From Phytophthora sp. 'mugwort' (lineage: Eukaryota > Oomycota > Peronosporomycetes > Peronosporales > Peronosporaceae), in contig JAUCEF010000011.1 in NCBI GenBank assembly GCA_033558025.1, forward strand, positions 2,232,001-2,296,000: a stretch of 64,000 nucleotides of DNA. The letters are read 5' to 3'. Positions 33,151 through 42,658 of this stretch are shown piece after piece. Position numbers and translations under genes: made by a program. Position 1 is the stretch's first letter. The number at the start of each line of letters is the position of its first letter. Below the pieces are notes generated by a model that saw only the letters and a list, made by a program, of their open reading frames with translations, was not told the DNA's origin and did no database searches.

Positions 33151-33465
33151 CTTACCGTACCGTCCGGGGCGTTTCCCTTCGCTGGCGCCATGTGTCTTCC
33201 GGTGTAGCGCGGTGCTTGCGCTTCGTACATCGCTCCAAGCTCAGTTCGAGATCCCCCTCCCGCGCGCGATTTCGAGAATGAACGACTTTGAGCGCCAACC
33301 TCGTACTTAATGCACATCGTACTTAATCTGGCGATTACGGACTTTAATGGAAATTCTTATTTTTGGATAATACATTACGCCTGAATTTTAATTCATCTAA
33401 AGCAATCTTCATTTGCCTAAAGCGATCGTACATGTCTCACCATTAAGATCGCGGTAACCAGTCCG

Positions 33466-33474
33466 TCGTGCAGC
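33466..33474. repeat. Target-site duplication TCGTGCAGC, right copy
   Basis: Exact partner of 27892-27900. Confidence 0.8.
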
Positions 33475-33815
33475 ACACAATTGGTAAAGTAATCACAACA
33501 TCAAATGAGAGCCACCCAGACTGTACACTTGAGGGTCATTATTAATATTTTAAACCAATCAGAGAATCTCATTACAGCTAATTTTACCCAACCAGCACAA
33601 AGTGTCCATTCACCCCCTTCTTCATCATTACCAAAGGAGTGCAAGAAGATCGAGAACCAAAGTAAGTCCACGCCCCGAGTGCAAGCCGTGACATCCATCC
33701 CTCCATTATTTATGCCCGTTTTGCTGAAGTGTGTGCTAGTTGTGGACAACGTGCCGCCGACGAAACGACTGTCATCCTCCAAAGATTCCGACAGTATCGA
33801 GTTGGTAAATTCAAA
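33475..33815. other. Gap right of MULE 1
   Basis: A 113-codon ORF (33505-33846) has no recognisable motif and has an equally long antisense frame, so it is not called as a gene. Confidence 0.3.
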
Positions 33816-33820
33816 CCAGC

Positions 33821-34550
33821 ATGGCAGCATGGCTTGTGGATCCTGAGACGCAAGATTTTGCAGAATATTTATTACTCAGTGGTTACAGAGGGAGTTTGTG
33901 CGTTGGCAAAGCTTTCACACAGCAGGAGCGTCTGCCGCAACTAAAATATTGTCGAACAATTCAACAAGAAACTGAAGCGAGACTACATACTCCGCCAACG
34001 GCTGGCAATGGGAACTCTCTTGCAGCAGTTGCTATTCTGCTGCCACAACAAATCTAGCTCGCTGCGCGGTTTTTGTCTTCAAGTGAAGCCTTCTCGCACA
34101 CGGAGACGTCGTGCAAACAAATAGCAAAACTGAATATGCTGACTGAAGTATTCCCTCCTCGCAACGTTTTAGGGCCTGTGGATTGCAAGATCAATTTGCT
34201 GCTTCAATTCAACCACCACGCGTTGCCACGTGGCAAAACCGGAAGAAGGCATAGCAGTATCTACGCAGGAGGGCATGAATACGCGAGAATGGAGGTGCAC
34301 ACCCCAACCACAGTGGGGTTGGCCCGTTAATTTGAATCGTCAAACATGTGATTGCAACATGTTCTTCAAATTTAGCACGTGTGTGCATACTGGCAACGCA
34401 TGGTGCCGTTGAATACTTTGCCAACTGGACGTTAATCGGCCGTACACCATCTAGAAAGCGTCAACATGAGGGCGAACTAAGCGAACCGAGGCTTCAGAGC
34501 GTACCCGTCGGCCGTCCGATTGAAAACAGACACGCCCTTTCGCTAAGATA
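33821..34550 (+). pseudogene. C-terminal relic of a second type of MULE transposase
   Basis: On the plus strand the segment at 34310-34400 gives WPVNLNRQTCDCNMFFKFST followed by CVH, a SWIM zinc finger (CxC...CxH), and the following frame gives GRTPSRKRQHEGELSEP with VGRPIENRHALSL, the usual C-terminal tail of such transposases. The upstream frame 33821-34057 may be part of the same protein. Its SWIM sequence is unlike MULE 1 and MULE 2 and its orientation is opposite, so it is a separate insertion. Confidence 0.6.
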
Positions 34551-34559
34551 AGTGTCGCG

Positions 34560-35380
34560 CGCCTTACACTAACCCACGGGCTACTTGCAGCGAACAGAAA
34601 GGATTTAATACCCTACAACTCAACGCTAACGTCCGTCCATCCGTCTGTCACGCCATAACGTGATTTTTAGCCGCAATCGCATTGGCTGTCGAGCGCAGCG
34701 AAGGCGGCCCTCAATCGCTAAACCAACGGCCGAAGGTGGCCATTGGTGGAAAATATAAATTTAAGGATTGGCTGAATTTAAAATATATGTCTAGCCCGCG
34801 TCCTTTCATAGACCGTCACATGCATGGTGTGCGAGGCGCGATGGTGACGCTCCCGCTCGGTCTTGACGGGCTGGGAATGCAGCTGCTCACGGGTAGGTCC
34901 ACCTATTGGGACCAAAACTAAACCCACCGCCGCGTAGGCGGCGGCTTTCGGTTAGTTCCTATCAATGTTGCAGTGGGGTGGATGTGAGGAATTTCACGAA
35001 TTGCAAGCTTAAGTTCAAGTATACAACTCTTTCGTTTGAAGTCGATAGCGCTGTGATTCGACTGTGCTTGGTGGTTCGTATGGCAAGAGGGTCGAAGACC
35101 TCATTGCTATAACGGCTGTGTATCATGCGAACCAATCCGAGTTTGAGCTCACAACTCTGCTATCTAGAGCAACTCGTGCCTTATGTGATATACCACTTGA
35201 AGGCTCAACCCATTACCAACGTCGGTAACATGCGGCTTTAGTTTCAATCGGTATTCGCTTGCAACAAACGACTACCCACTACTCCGCGGGAACCTGTATT
35301 CTAGTCCCAATATGGGTACATGTAGCAAATTCCTGCTGCGTGTTTACATTGCTATTAGCATTTCACTGTAATCCGCATGG
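34560..35380. other. Gap with short inverted repeat
   Basis: No gene recognised. CGCCGCGTAGGCGGCG at 34927-34942 is a hairpin-forming inverted repeat. ORFs at 34682-34921 and 35259-35450 have no supporting motif. Confidence 0.3.
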
Positions 35381-35387
35381 GGCCTAT

Positions 35388-35648
35388 TTACTGCATGACT
35401 TGATTTTTGCCGCGGCATTTGCCCTCTCCACACATGCACTTAAACCATAGGTTGGGGCCGTAGTCGACAGTCACCTCTTCGCCGGCTCTGAACTTCCTCT
35501 CTGCGACCACAAACACTCGCACATCAGCTCGGTTGAACATCTCCATGAACTCGGTATTGGGTTCGCAGGGGTGATAATAAAATGCGTGCGATGCGCCGCA
35601 TTTAGCATCGTCAATGTAGACAGTCCTCCTTATCGTGCTCTGCGACAC
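35388..35648 (-). pseudogene. SET-domain C-terminal fragment
   Basis: An 86-codon open frame encodes the second half of a histone-methyltransferase SET domain: VYIDDAKCGASHAFYYHPCE with PNTEF (normally NHSCxPN), VRVFVVAERKFRAGEEVTVD, YG, and the Cys-rich post-SET FKCMCGEGKCRG. Only this 3' part is present; the first half of SET is not found upstream on the same strand. The NHS of the cofactor-binding motif is changed to YHP, so activity is unlikely. A homologous relic lies in inverse orientation at 37.6-38.15 kb. Confidence 0.65.
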
Positions 35649-35649
35649 T

Positions 35650-36815
35650 AGCGCGTATTATCTGGTCTGATTTTTGTCTTTTGAAAATCATGCGTGGCCA
35701 GCTCTCTGCTGTAGTTTCCACCTACAGAGACCACGCTATTATATCTGTTGCGACAACATTCAGTCCTGCTAGACCAGCGTCAACCAATTGCTGTCCTCGG
35801 AATCGTACACACTGTTAGGGCGGCGGCCCATCTTGATGGCAGTTTTCCTTTCTGCAATAATAGTTGGTCCGCGCGTTAACGCAGACATCAAGAAAGCAGT
35901 CGCGGGGACAACGACATGGGCGGTTTCAACGACAAAAAACTCGATGCCGATCTTCTTGCTTGCTGGAAACCGAGATTCCTAAATCTTATTGACCCTGCAG
36001 GTCAATCTACTGACTCAGCGCCATCGATGACAATAACGTCTGGTGCTTAGCGGTACTTGCAGATATCATCGAATGATCAGCACGAAGTGCTCACAGCGCC
36101 TTCTGGACCCCGGGAATCCTCAGGTACATGTTAATGAAAACTGCTGGCATGTGCAAAACGTTATACATCCGCTTTAAGTCACTAGCGGGCTTTTCAGCTT
36201 CGCCTATCCCTTTTTCCTGCTCCGTTTAGACATGTAAGCAGGGGGTTCAGTCGTTTTACTATCTTTTCTCACTCCTGAAACGTCGGCGCGCTCGATCTGA
36301 CGCGCGCTACTGTTTTTTTTTGCAACTCCAGCTTGGTATCCATGTCCTTGCCGAGCCCGCTGGCTTCTGATGCACCATCCGAGGTCATTTGCTCCCTCCG
36401 CGGTACGTTCAGAACTGTGTCGCCGATAGAATGATCTGTCTCGTGTCCGTTCACACAAGCTGATTTTTATGTGATTCTCCTGGCAGTGTGTGATATCGCT
36501 GTGATTTATTGACGAAACCTCAGCAGCACGCACATAGACGAAATATGAAGTACGTATTCGGACTCGTAATCGGACTTAGAAGAAACCTCTGTCCGTTTTC
36601 CTGATACCTGTACGTGAGGATAGCAATAAACAACTTACAATATTAGATAAGCGTTTATACATGGCACCGATATTAGCACTGAGCGACGCGACTCGAATTA
36701 TCACTTAGATTTAAATACAATTTTCGCGGGATTATCCATCATGATCGCAACAGCAGCCCCCCCCTCCTCCACCATACACTGTGTTTGACAAACCAAGTAC
36801 CCAGCTATCGATGCC
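35650..36815. other. Gap without recognised genes
   Basis: A plus-strand stretch at 35800-36060 (FNDKKLDADLLACWKPRF, then LNLIDPAGQSTD) looks like decayed coding sequence of unknown family. Minus-strand ORFs at 36204-36533 are charged and helical without a family match. Confidence 0.3.
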
Positions 36816-36818
36816 TCA

Positions 36819-37010
36819 GTGCCCAAACGCGTCCGTCTAACAAAATTGCAGCAGGTCCAGATCCCCAGTCATCGTACTGGAACCACAAAAACTCGGTGCT
36901 TGGACGCCGACCGACTTCAGACTCGCAAACTCCCCCTTAATCCGTGTTGTGTCGAAGATACCCAGGCGCGAGACAGCGCTGTGCCGGACGTCGGCGGATT
37001 TCCTGGGCAT
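36819..37010 (+). pseudogene. CENP-B/Tigger-type HTH relic
   Basis: PKRVRLTKLQQVQI, then after a shift LGAWTPTDFRLANSPL and ISKIPRR-like residues, follow the CENP-B N-terminal DNA-binding pattern (RxxLTxxQR, LxxWxxxxF, ILxx). It is short and frame-broken. Nothing of a DDE domain follows. The call rests on pattern only. Confidence 0.4.
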
Positions 37011-37589
37011 CAGGAAGTCCCCTTTTTGATCCCGAGTCCCGCTGGAGGTTACCAAAAAATGGTTCGTATACGGAACTGATCTATTTTATAGTTAGCATGG
37101 GAACTCAATAATCAAACACCAGTCCGCTTCGTACCAGTAGCCGGTGATCTCGAAAAGCGGCTACAGCAGGATTTCCTTCATCGCCACCAGGCGGGCCCAG
37201 GGCGCCGAGCCCAGCGTGAGGCGCGAGCTGCAAGGCGCAGCCAAGAGCATGCAGGTGGCCATGCTCAACTACTAAGAACGCGAGAAGCGAGGCAAAAGAG
37301 CCCAAACCCTGCTTAGAAACCGAAGCGCTCTCGCAAGAACCGCTAACGGCGCAACGTTAAGAACCCCGTGCGCGACGCCAAACGAATCTACAACATGCAA
37401 GCTGTCTTCCCGACGCTTACTTCAACCTCCCTGGCGTCTAGGAAGGCCTGAGCGCGCTTCGTGAGCGCCAACAGCACACCGAGGAGGCACCAGCCTCGCC
37501 TGAACTCATTGTCATCGATGGCGACGAGCCAGCTGAATTACCGTATCGAAGAGTCGCGGCTACGATCAAGTGAAGCAACTCAGATCAAG

Positions 37590-38150
37590 TTTCACGATGT
37601 GGGTAAAACTGAACGGTGGGACTGTCCGTGTAATTGTTAGTGCGACATCTGCATTAACGGTGGTACCGGCTACTACCGCTCGCCCGAGAACTTTCATATG
37701 AATGGACAGTGTTTAACCGTGTGTATGAATCGAAGGACGCACAGCTTGTGAGCATTGGGCTTGCAGGACAAGGTGCGGTTGCCACGGGCGCCATTAATTT
37801 GAACGCTGTAATTGATAATTATTGCGACGAGTTGGTTACCCACGTCTTTTCGAAGGACAAGGAGCAGACCACTGAATACGCGCTCGAGGTGCGGACAACA
37901 TCAACCCAAGAAAAAAGATGGTTTACATCGACGCGACGCGGTCCGGTTTATGACTCGTTCTATCAACCCACTCTCGCAACCCCAACACAATGTTTATAAA
38001 ATGTGTTTCCGCGCTGAAGTGCGCGTGTCGGTGATCGCGCAGAAGAAGATCAAGGCCGGCGATGAGATGACTGTGGACTACGACTCTGCGTTGTAGTTTA
38101 CGTGCATGTGTGGAGACGAGCATGCCGAGGCAAGACCGCAGTGTTGCCGT
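37590..38150 (+). pseudogene. SET-domain relic, second copy
   Basis: Plus strand, at least three frames. Pre-SET-like CPCNC...CDIC at ~37620, then VSIGLAGQGAVATGAINLNA and VIDNYCDELV at ~37750-37840 (first half of SET), VYIDATRSG at 37921 followed by HSRNPNTMF, then VRVSVIAQKKIKAGDEMTVD and YDSAL at ~38020-38090, and a post-SET FTCMCGD. It is broken by stops and frameshifts. It is related to the fragment at 35388-35648 but more complete. Confidence 0.65.
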
Positions 38151-38159
38151 AGTCTGTAC

Positions 38160-40190
38160 CAGAGATATGTTTCATGAGGACTACTGGTAAACGAATGAAA
38201 TCTTTTGACATGGAATATCTTTACGTGCCGCATGTTGCTTGATTTTTGCTTTGTAGCGAGCATCTCAATGGCATGTCGGACATTCACTGAAAAGTCGCAT
38301 ATTGATAAGAATGTAGAGACGCTACAGTTTCGAATGATGTACCGGACTATGAATTTGCGGTGTTTGTTTCAGAAGGTGGCTACAGAGGTGTGTATTGAAG
38401 TTACGAGAAAGTTGACCATCTTCCCGCATTCGTCCCGTGTCCAATCAAACGTGAATGCGGTTGTGTCATTCGCATGGCCCGAGAACTCGTTCTGGTGAAT
38501 GAAGTTGATAATTTCCTTGTGCTTGTCGTGGTTCAGTAGTTTCGTCTTGCAATAGTAAATCACAAAGTTTTGACTTTCGATAGGCTTGGCAGTGTCTCCA
38601 TATCCACACCAAAACTTCCGCGACATCGAGTTTCGAATACGCGAATGTTCAAGAGCCTAGACTACCTGCCATCTCTCGCAGGTACACCTTGTGAGACTTT
38701 GTGCTGCTTGCATCATTTCTGACGCTCACATGGTTCCCGCCCCGTGAATAGTCGATTCCCGCATATTGGAGCACCCCAGGAAACGGCCACGCCTCTGACA
38801 CTTTTCATGAGACCATACTAACTTGCACGACGGTGATGAACAGTCCAAAAGACGGAAATCATAATACCCGGCTCGGAAGAGAGACATACAGTGCGCGGCA
38901 CGACGTTGCACTTGCTGGCGCAATACTGCTTGAACGTTTCGAAGAAGGAAACTGCGTCATCATGTGGCACATTATCTGCCAACACGGCCCACTTCAGTGT
39001 CCTGGGCATAGGTGATATTGGTCCGGGACACTGACGCAGGAGTCTTGGTCGTGACAATGCTTTTCTTAGCTCTTCTCCTCTTGCTCTCGTTTGTAAATGG
39101 AGAGGGGGGAAGTGCTCGTTGCCCTTACACTGATTGGCTAGATGTAGATACTTTAAGCCTGTAATTGATTCAAATTATGGTTGTGTGAGGGCCCATTTGC
39201 CGTAGTGTGCTTACGTAGATCTATGTGTGAACGGGGGCGCGGAGTGGATGTCAGCTCTGCCATATTATGTGCGATCAAATATTTTGTGTGAAAACTCACG
39301 GTTCAGGGCGATTATGCTATTTCCTCGCACTTCAGCGTTGCGCAATATAGGGTCGATTGACGGGTTCTGCCAATTAATGTACCTTCTAATAATAATATAC
39401 CCTTTCGTATGCAATACCACTTTCTCATACACATTTTTTTTATGGTAAACATACCCTCCAAATATTTACCAGATCGCTGGCTCGGTTCTTCCGGTGTTGG
39501 GGATCTCTTACCAGGTACATACAGTCCTCTCCGCTGGGATAGTGTCGGGACCCAACACATATTACTAAAAAACTGGCGTTGCTACAAGGCGGAAATTTGC
39601 CTTAAAACTGGTACATTCTGACTTCCGGTTCGTTGTTACCGCGGTTCATTAGGTTGTCGGTTGCGACTGCCGATCGCGATGTAGGCGATCTCGACGAAGA
39701 AGACGACAATGCTGTTTATACCGATCTGACACCGGAGAACCTGTCCACAGAAGACTAAATAGGCGTCTTCAAGGGATGGCACAACTTTACGTTATCGCCG
39801 ATGTGATGGAGATGCCTTCAAGAGAAGATATCGAGCTTCGAACGCTGCAGAGAGTGTTCAGAGAGGAGCTTACGCGTATGCAAGGCCGCAAGCAGCAACA
39901 GTGGGTGCCCGACTTGTTCGGACGTCCTGCACCAAACGGACCTTAGCAATAGTTAAGCACCTTTTGCGTAGTGGTAATAGAGGTTTTTGTATTACAAAAC
40001 GCTAAGTAGATGGTAGAGGCACGTTTGACTTGTGCTTGTATGGTGTCGGTCATTGGGAAACCTCCTTGTATATCTCGGTGGAGTGAATCACAATTCAGGA
40101 TATTACGACCGAGATGATTATCTGCACTCAAAGGGAAGAATCGCTTTCACCGGTGACACCACATCCCGCTAGCACTCATTATACTTTCGA
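38160..40190. other. Gap of 2 kb, largely unassigned
   Basis: Minus-strand frames at 38369-38626 (FWCGYGDTAKPIESQNFVIY) and 38726-39057 look protein-like and could be remnants of one unknown mobile-element ORF. A 57-codon plus-strand frame at 39777-39947 (MAQLYVIADVMEMPSREDIE) is isolated. The rest shows nothing. Confidence 0.3.
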
Positions 40191-40191
40191 C

Positions 40192-40580
40192 CATGGCCAC
40201 CCCTAGCCAACGATCATTATCTACGATGCTGCGCAACCCTGGCCACCAAGATCTATCTCCTAACATCAAGGTGTCCGTCGCGTTACGTCTCGCGCAGCGC
40301 TCCTTCGGTGGCGATCTGCCACGCGGCATCATTGCTGCTGCTGGTGGGGGCTTTGGTCTGTACCACCACGATATGTCCGCGCTGTTGCTAGGACGGAAGC
40401 GGAAGATCGCCACCGACGGAGCGTCGCACGCCCAGGTGCCTCATGGACGAGAAAATGGTTGAGAGAGTTCTCTGAAAGCGCCGTAAGCTGCGCTCTCTTA
40501 TTTCCGGCACTGAAATCCCCAAGACGACGTGTTGCGCTACTTGAAGCGCAGCGTTTATCGAATGAACGTCCCTACGTGCC
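40192..40580 (+). pseudogene. Mariner-like transposase, N-terminal relic
   Basis: MATPSQRSLSTMLRN begins an 89-codon frame with LSPNIKVSVALRLAQRS and LPRGIIAAAG. In another frame KRRKLRSLISGTEIPKTTCC follows (~40480-40540), a helix-turn-helix with the IPKTT recognition motif. This is the N-terminal DNA-binding part of a mariner-type transposase. It lies just outside the TIR of the intact-ended mariner at 40696 and points the other way, so it is a separate truncated copy. Confidence 0.6.
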
Positions 40581-40695
40581 AAATATTTATGTTTGTATGC
40601 TGCTTACATGTATACAGCGGAACGATCACGCAGCATATACAGCTACATGTAACGGTTTGAAGGGGGTTAAGTACTGTACTTAAAAGTACTAAGTA

Positions 40696-40726
40696 CTTCC
40701 TCCGTCCGAAAATATAAGCGGGTTAC
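40696..40726. repeat. Left TIR of mariner element
   Basis: 31 bases, perfect inverse of 42562-42592. A second, shorter copy of the core CGTCCGAAAATATAAGCG lies 40 bases further inside. Confidence 0.9.
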
Positions 40727-40856
40727 TGTTATTATGCGCGTCCGAAAATATAAGCGTTAAGTACGCTCTTGACTATGCGAACTTAAGAACTCCTTTGGCT
40801 TCTTGTAGACCAGCTCGCTGCACGGCAAGCACGTCGGTAGCAAGCCGTTGCTATTT

Positions 40857-42090
40857 TCTAGTTCGGCTTCGATAGATGCGGGATCTTGTACTTGTTGCTG
40901 CCCTCTACGCTCATTAATGCATACAGCACGGACTGCAATGTGAGAAATACTCGATCAATAGCGCTGTAGTGCGTGTTGTTGAACGCTTCGTCGACGTTGT
41001 TGGCAAGATCTTCGATCTTCGATTGTTCGAGCCTTCTTCTTGTGCTGAGCGACTGAATATCAAAAAAACCGAGATCAAGCGCATTGTAGTCGGGAGAGTT
41101 AGCGGGCTATCAGTTCAACTTCATATCCCACCCGCCTTGAGCACATGCAGCAAGCAACCGGGGTCATCCGCGGCGACGTGGGGCTTTGCATTGTCGTGTT
41201 GCAGCACGACGCACCTGCCAGAGGGCCAAACCGCTTTGATGCCCGGTATGACCATCCGGCACTGAGCGTGCCGATACACGGCACGGTCAACAGTGAATGG
41301 CTTCAGCTCTAGCATTCCGGCGTGGCGGTTCTTGCTCGATCTCGCGGCGGGTTCAAACACGGCGAAAGGCCAGACACCAATCTTGCCGTCCCATACACAC
41401 TTGTTCGTATCGTCCCAGCGCGGGCGGGCCACTACAGCTAGAAACATCACTTTGAGGATGGAGTTCTTGCTCTTGACGGGGATGTGAGGCTCTTCCTCGT
41501 GTTCGCCTAGATAGTAGCGCTGCTTGTCCTTCCGTGTGTAGAACCTTTTTCGTCCAAATGGACGTAATCAAGCAAGCTATCGAAGTGCAGTCCGCCGTCA
41601 TCGCCTCGCCGCACGAACCTGGTGGCGAACTTGACTCTGTCTATGAGTTGCTTGTCAGTGAGCATTGGCTTCACTCGAGCAGTGTGACAGCGGAAAACAC
41701 CAGCACGAAAGTAGTGGTACAACATTGACTTGGTAATATCGAGTGCATTCGCCAAAGTACGAATGTCGGTCCAGTCCTCCAGGGGATAAGTTCGATACCG
41801 GTTGAGGTCGTGGCGGAACTGATCCGTCATGCGCGAGTTACGACCACTCCTGCCCTTCCTGCCGCTCTCGTAGATGATTGAGTTGCCCGCCTTGACGTCC
41901 TCGACTGCACGGCGCCACAAACGCGGTATCTGGGCATCGTTGGAGCTATCCTTGGCCGCACATGCTTTAATAGCGCCTCGGGGTAGATGTAGCTCGGTGC
42001 TGGCCGGAGAAGGAACGCGACGACATCGGCACGTTCTGTCGGTGACAGATTCTTTCTTGTGCGAGGGGTTTCGGCACCCATGGTGTCCAT
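40857..42090 (-). pseudogene. Mariner-like (DD39D-type) transposase, broken
   Basis: Starts MDTMGAETPRTRKNLSPTER at 42090 and ends at TAG 40857-40859, about 411 codons, the usual family length. After a frameshift near 42010 it reads IPRLWRRAVEDVKAG (HTH) and RVKFATRFV, then DYVHLDEK (first Asp). A second frameshift near 41540 leads to IGVWPFAVFEPAARSSKNRH and VVLQHDNAKPHVAAD (second Asp). Two adjacent stops near 41105 precede PANSPDYNALDLGFF (third Asp, about 40 residues on). The catalytic residues survive, but frameshifts and stops make it inactive. Confidence 0.85.
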
Positions 42091-42561
42091 TTGGCTGCGC
42101 TAGCAAAGGTAAAAGCTGAAGTGAGAAGAACTGGTGGGGCTTAGTTGTGCATAACTCGGGAACTACATAACGCAAAGACGCGGGAAAACCACCAATCGAT
42201 TCGTCTCGGTTACAGCTACTATTTTAGCCAATCAATAGAGGATAATACAGCAATTTGAGCTTACACTCCGCGACAGCAATTGTGAATACTTGTTACATTC
42301 ATTAGGTTACATTATACTTAACGTTAATATAGTTGAGGTGGGTGATCTATTCTGTCGCGGTGCTAAAACCGCACGCTTGTATAGGGGCCCTCCCGTGTAC
42401 GTCGAAATCGTCCTCGTTAGCATGTGTAGCCGGTTCTGGACAATAGCACGAACAGCATATCTAAACAGCAGATTCTAGCTATAAAAATTGACTGAGTTAC
42501 AGGCACCGACGTGGGTGGGTGATCTAATCTGTCGCGGAGTGTATGTTTGCATTTTGTACCC

Positions 42562-42592
42562 GTAACCCGCTTATATTTTCGGACGGAGGAAG
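42562..42592. repeat. Right TIR of mariner element
   Basis: 31 bases, exact inverse complement of 40696-40726, followed by the TA target duplication. Confidence 0.9.
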
Positions 42593-42658
42593 TACATATG
42601 TAAGGATGGCAAAGTTTACGAATGATAGTGTACGCCAAGAATAATACATTTCAAAACA

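Larger units (their letters stand above)
27901..33465 (-). mobile_element. Mutator-like element with Ulp1-type protease (MULE 1)
   Basis: A 5.57-kb element. The left terminus reads GAATGGCGTTACCTCGATCT and the right terminus, reversed, reads CGGACTGGTTACCGCGATCT, giving imperfect TIRs that continue into similar subterminal sequence. A 9-bp target duplication flanks them. It carries on the minus strand a spliced SWIM-type MULE transposase (about 33150 to 29724) and a Ulp1-like protease gene (29388 to 28451), and on the plus strand a small convergent coiled-coil ORF (28168-28320). Frameshifts and stops affect all of them, so this copy is probably not autonomous. A diverged sister lies at 45.4-50.5 kb. 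Confidence 0.85.
40696..42592 (-). mobile_element. Mariner-like element with Stowaway-type TIRs
   Basis: The left terminus begins CTTCCTCCGTCCGAAAATAT and the right terminus is its exact inverse over 31 bases (40696-40726 and 42562-42592). TA dinucleotides flank both ends (40694-40695, 42593-42594). The CTCCGTCC-containing TIR resembles that of plant DD39D mariner and Stowaway elements. Extra subterminal copies of the TIR core (40738-40757) and a direct repeat GGTGGGTGATCTA (42336 and 42514) are present. It carries a full-length but broken transposase on the minus strand. Confidence 0.9.

Noticed and set aside
33505..33846. 113-codon plus-strand ORF right of MULE 1
   Set aside because: An antisense frame of nearly equal length and no motif; composition looks like chance opening.
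39777..39947. 57-codon ORF as a small gene
   Set aside because: Isolated, without family match or initiator; kept only as part of the unassigned gap.
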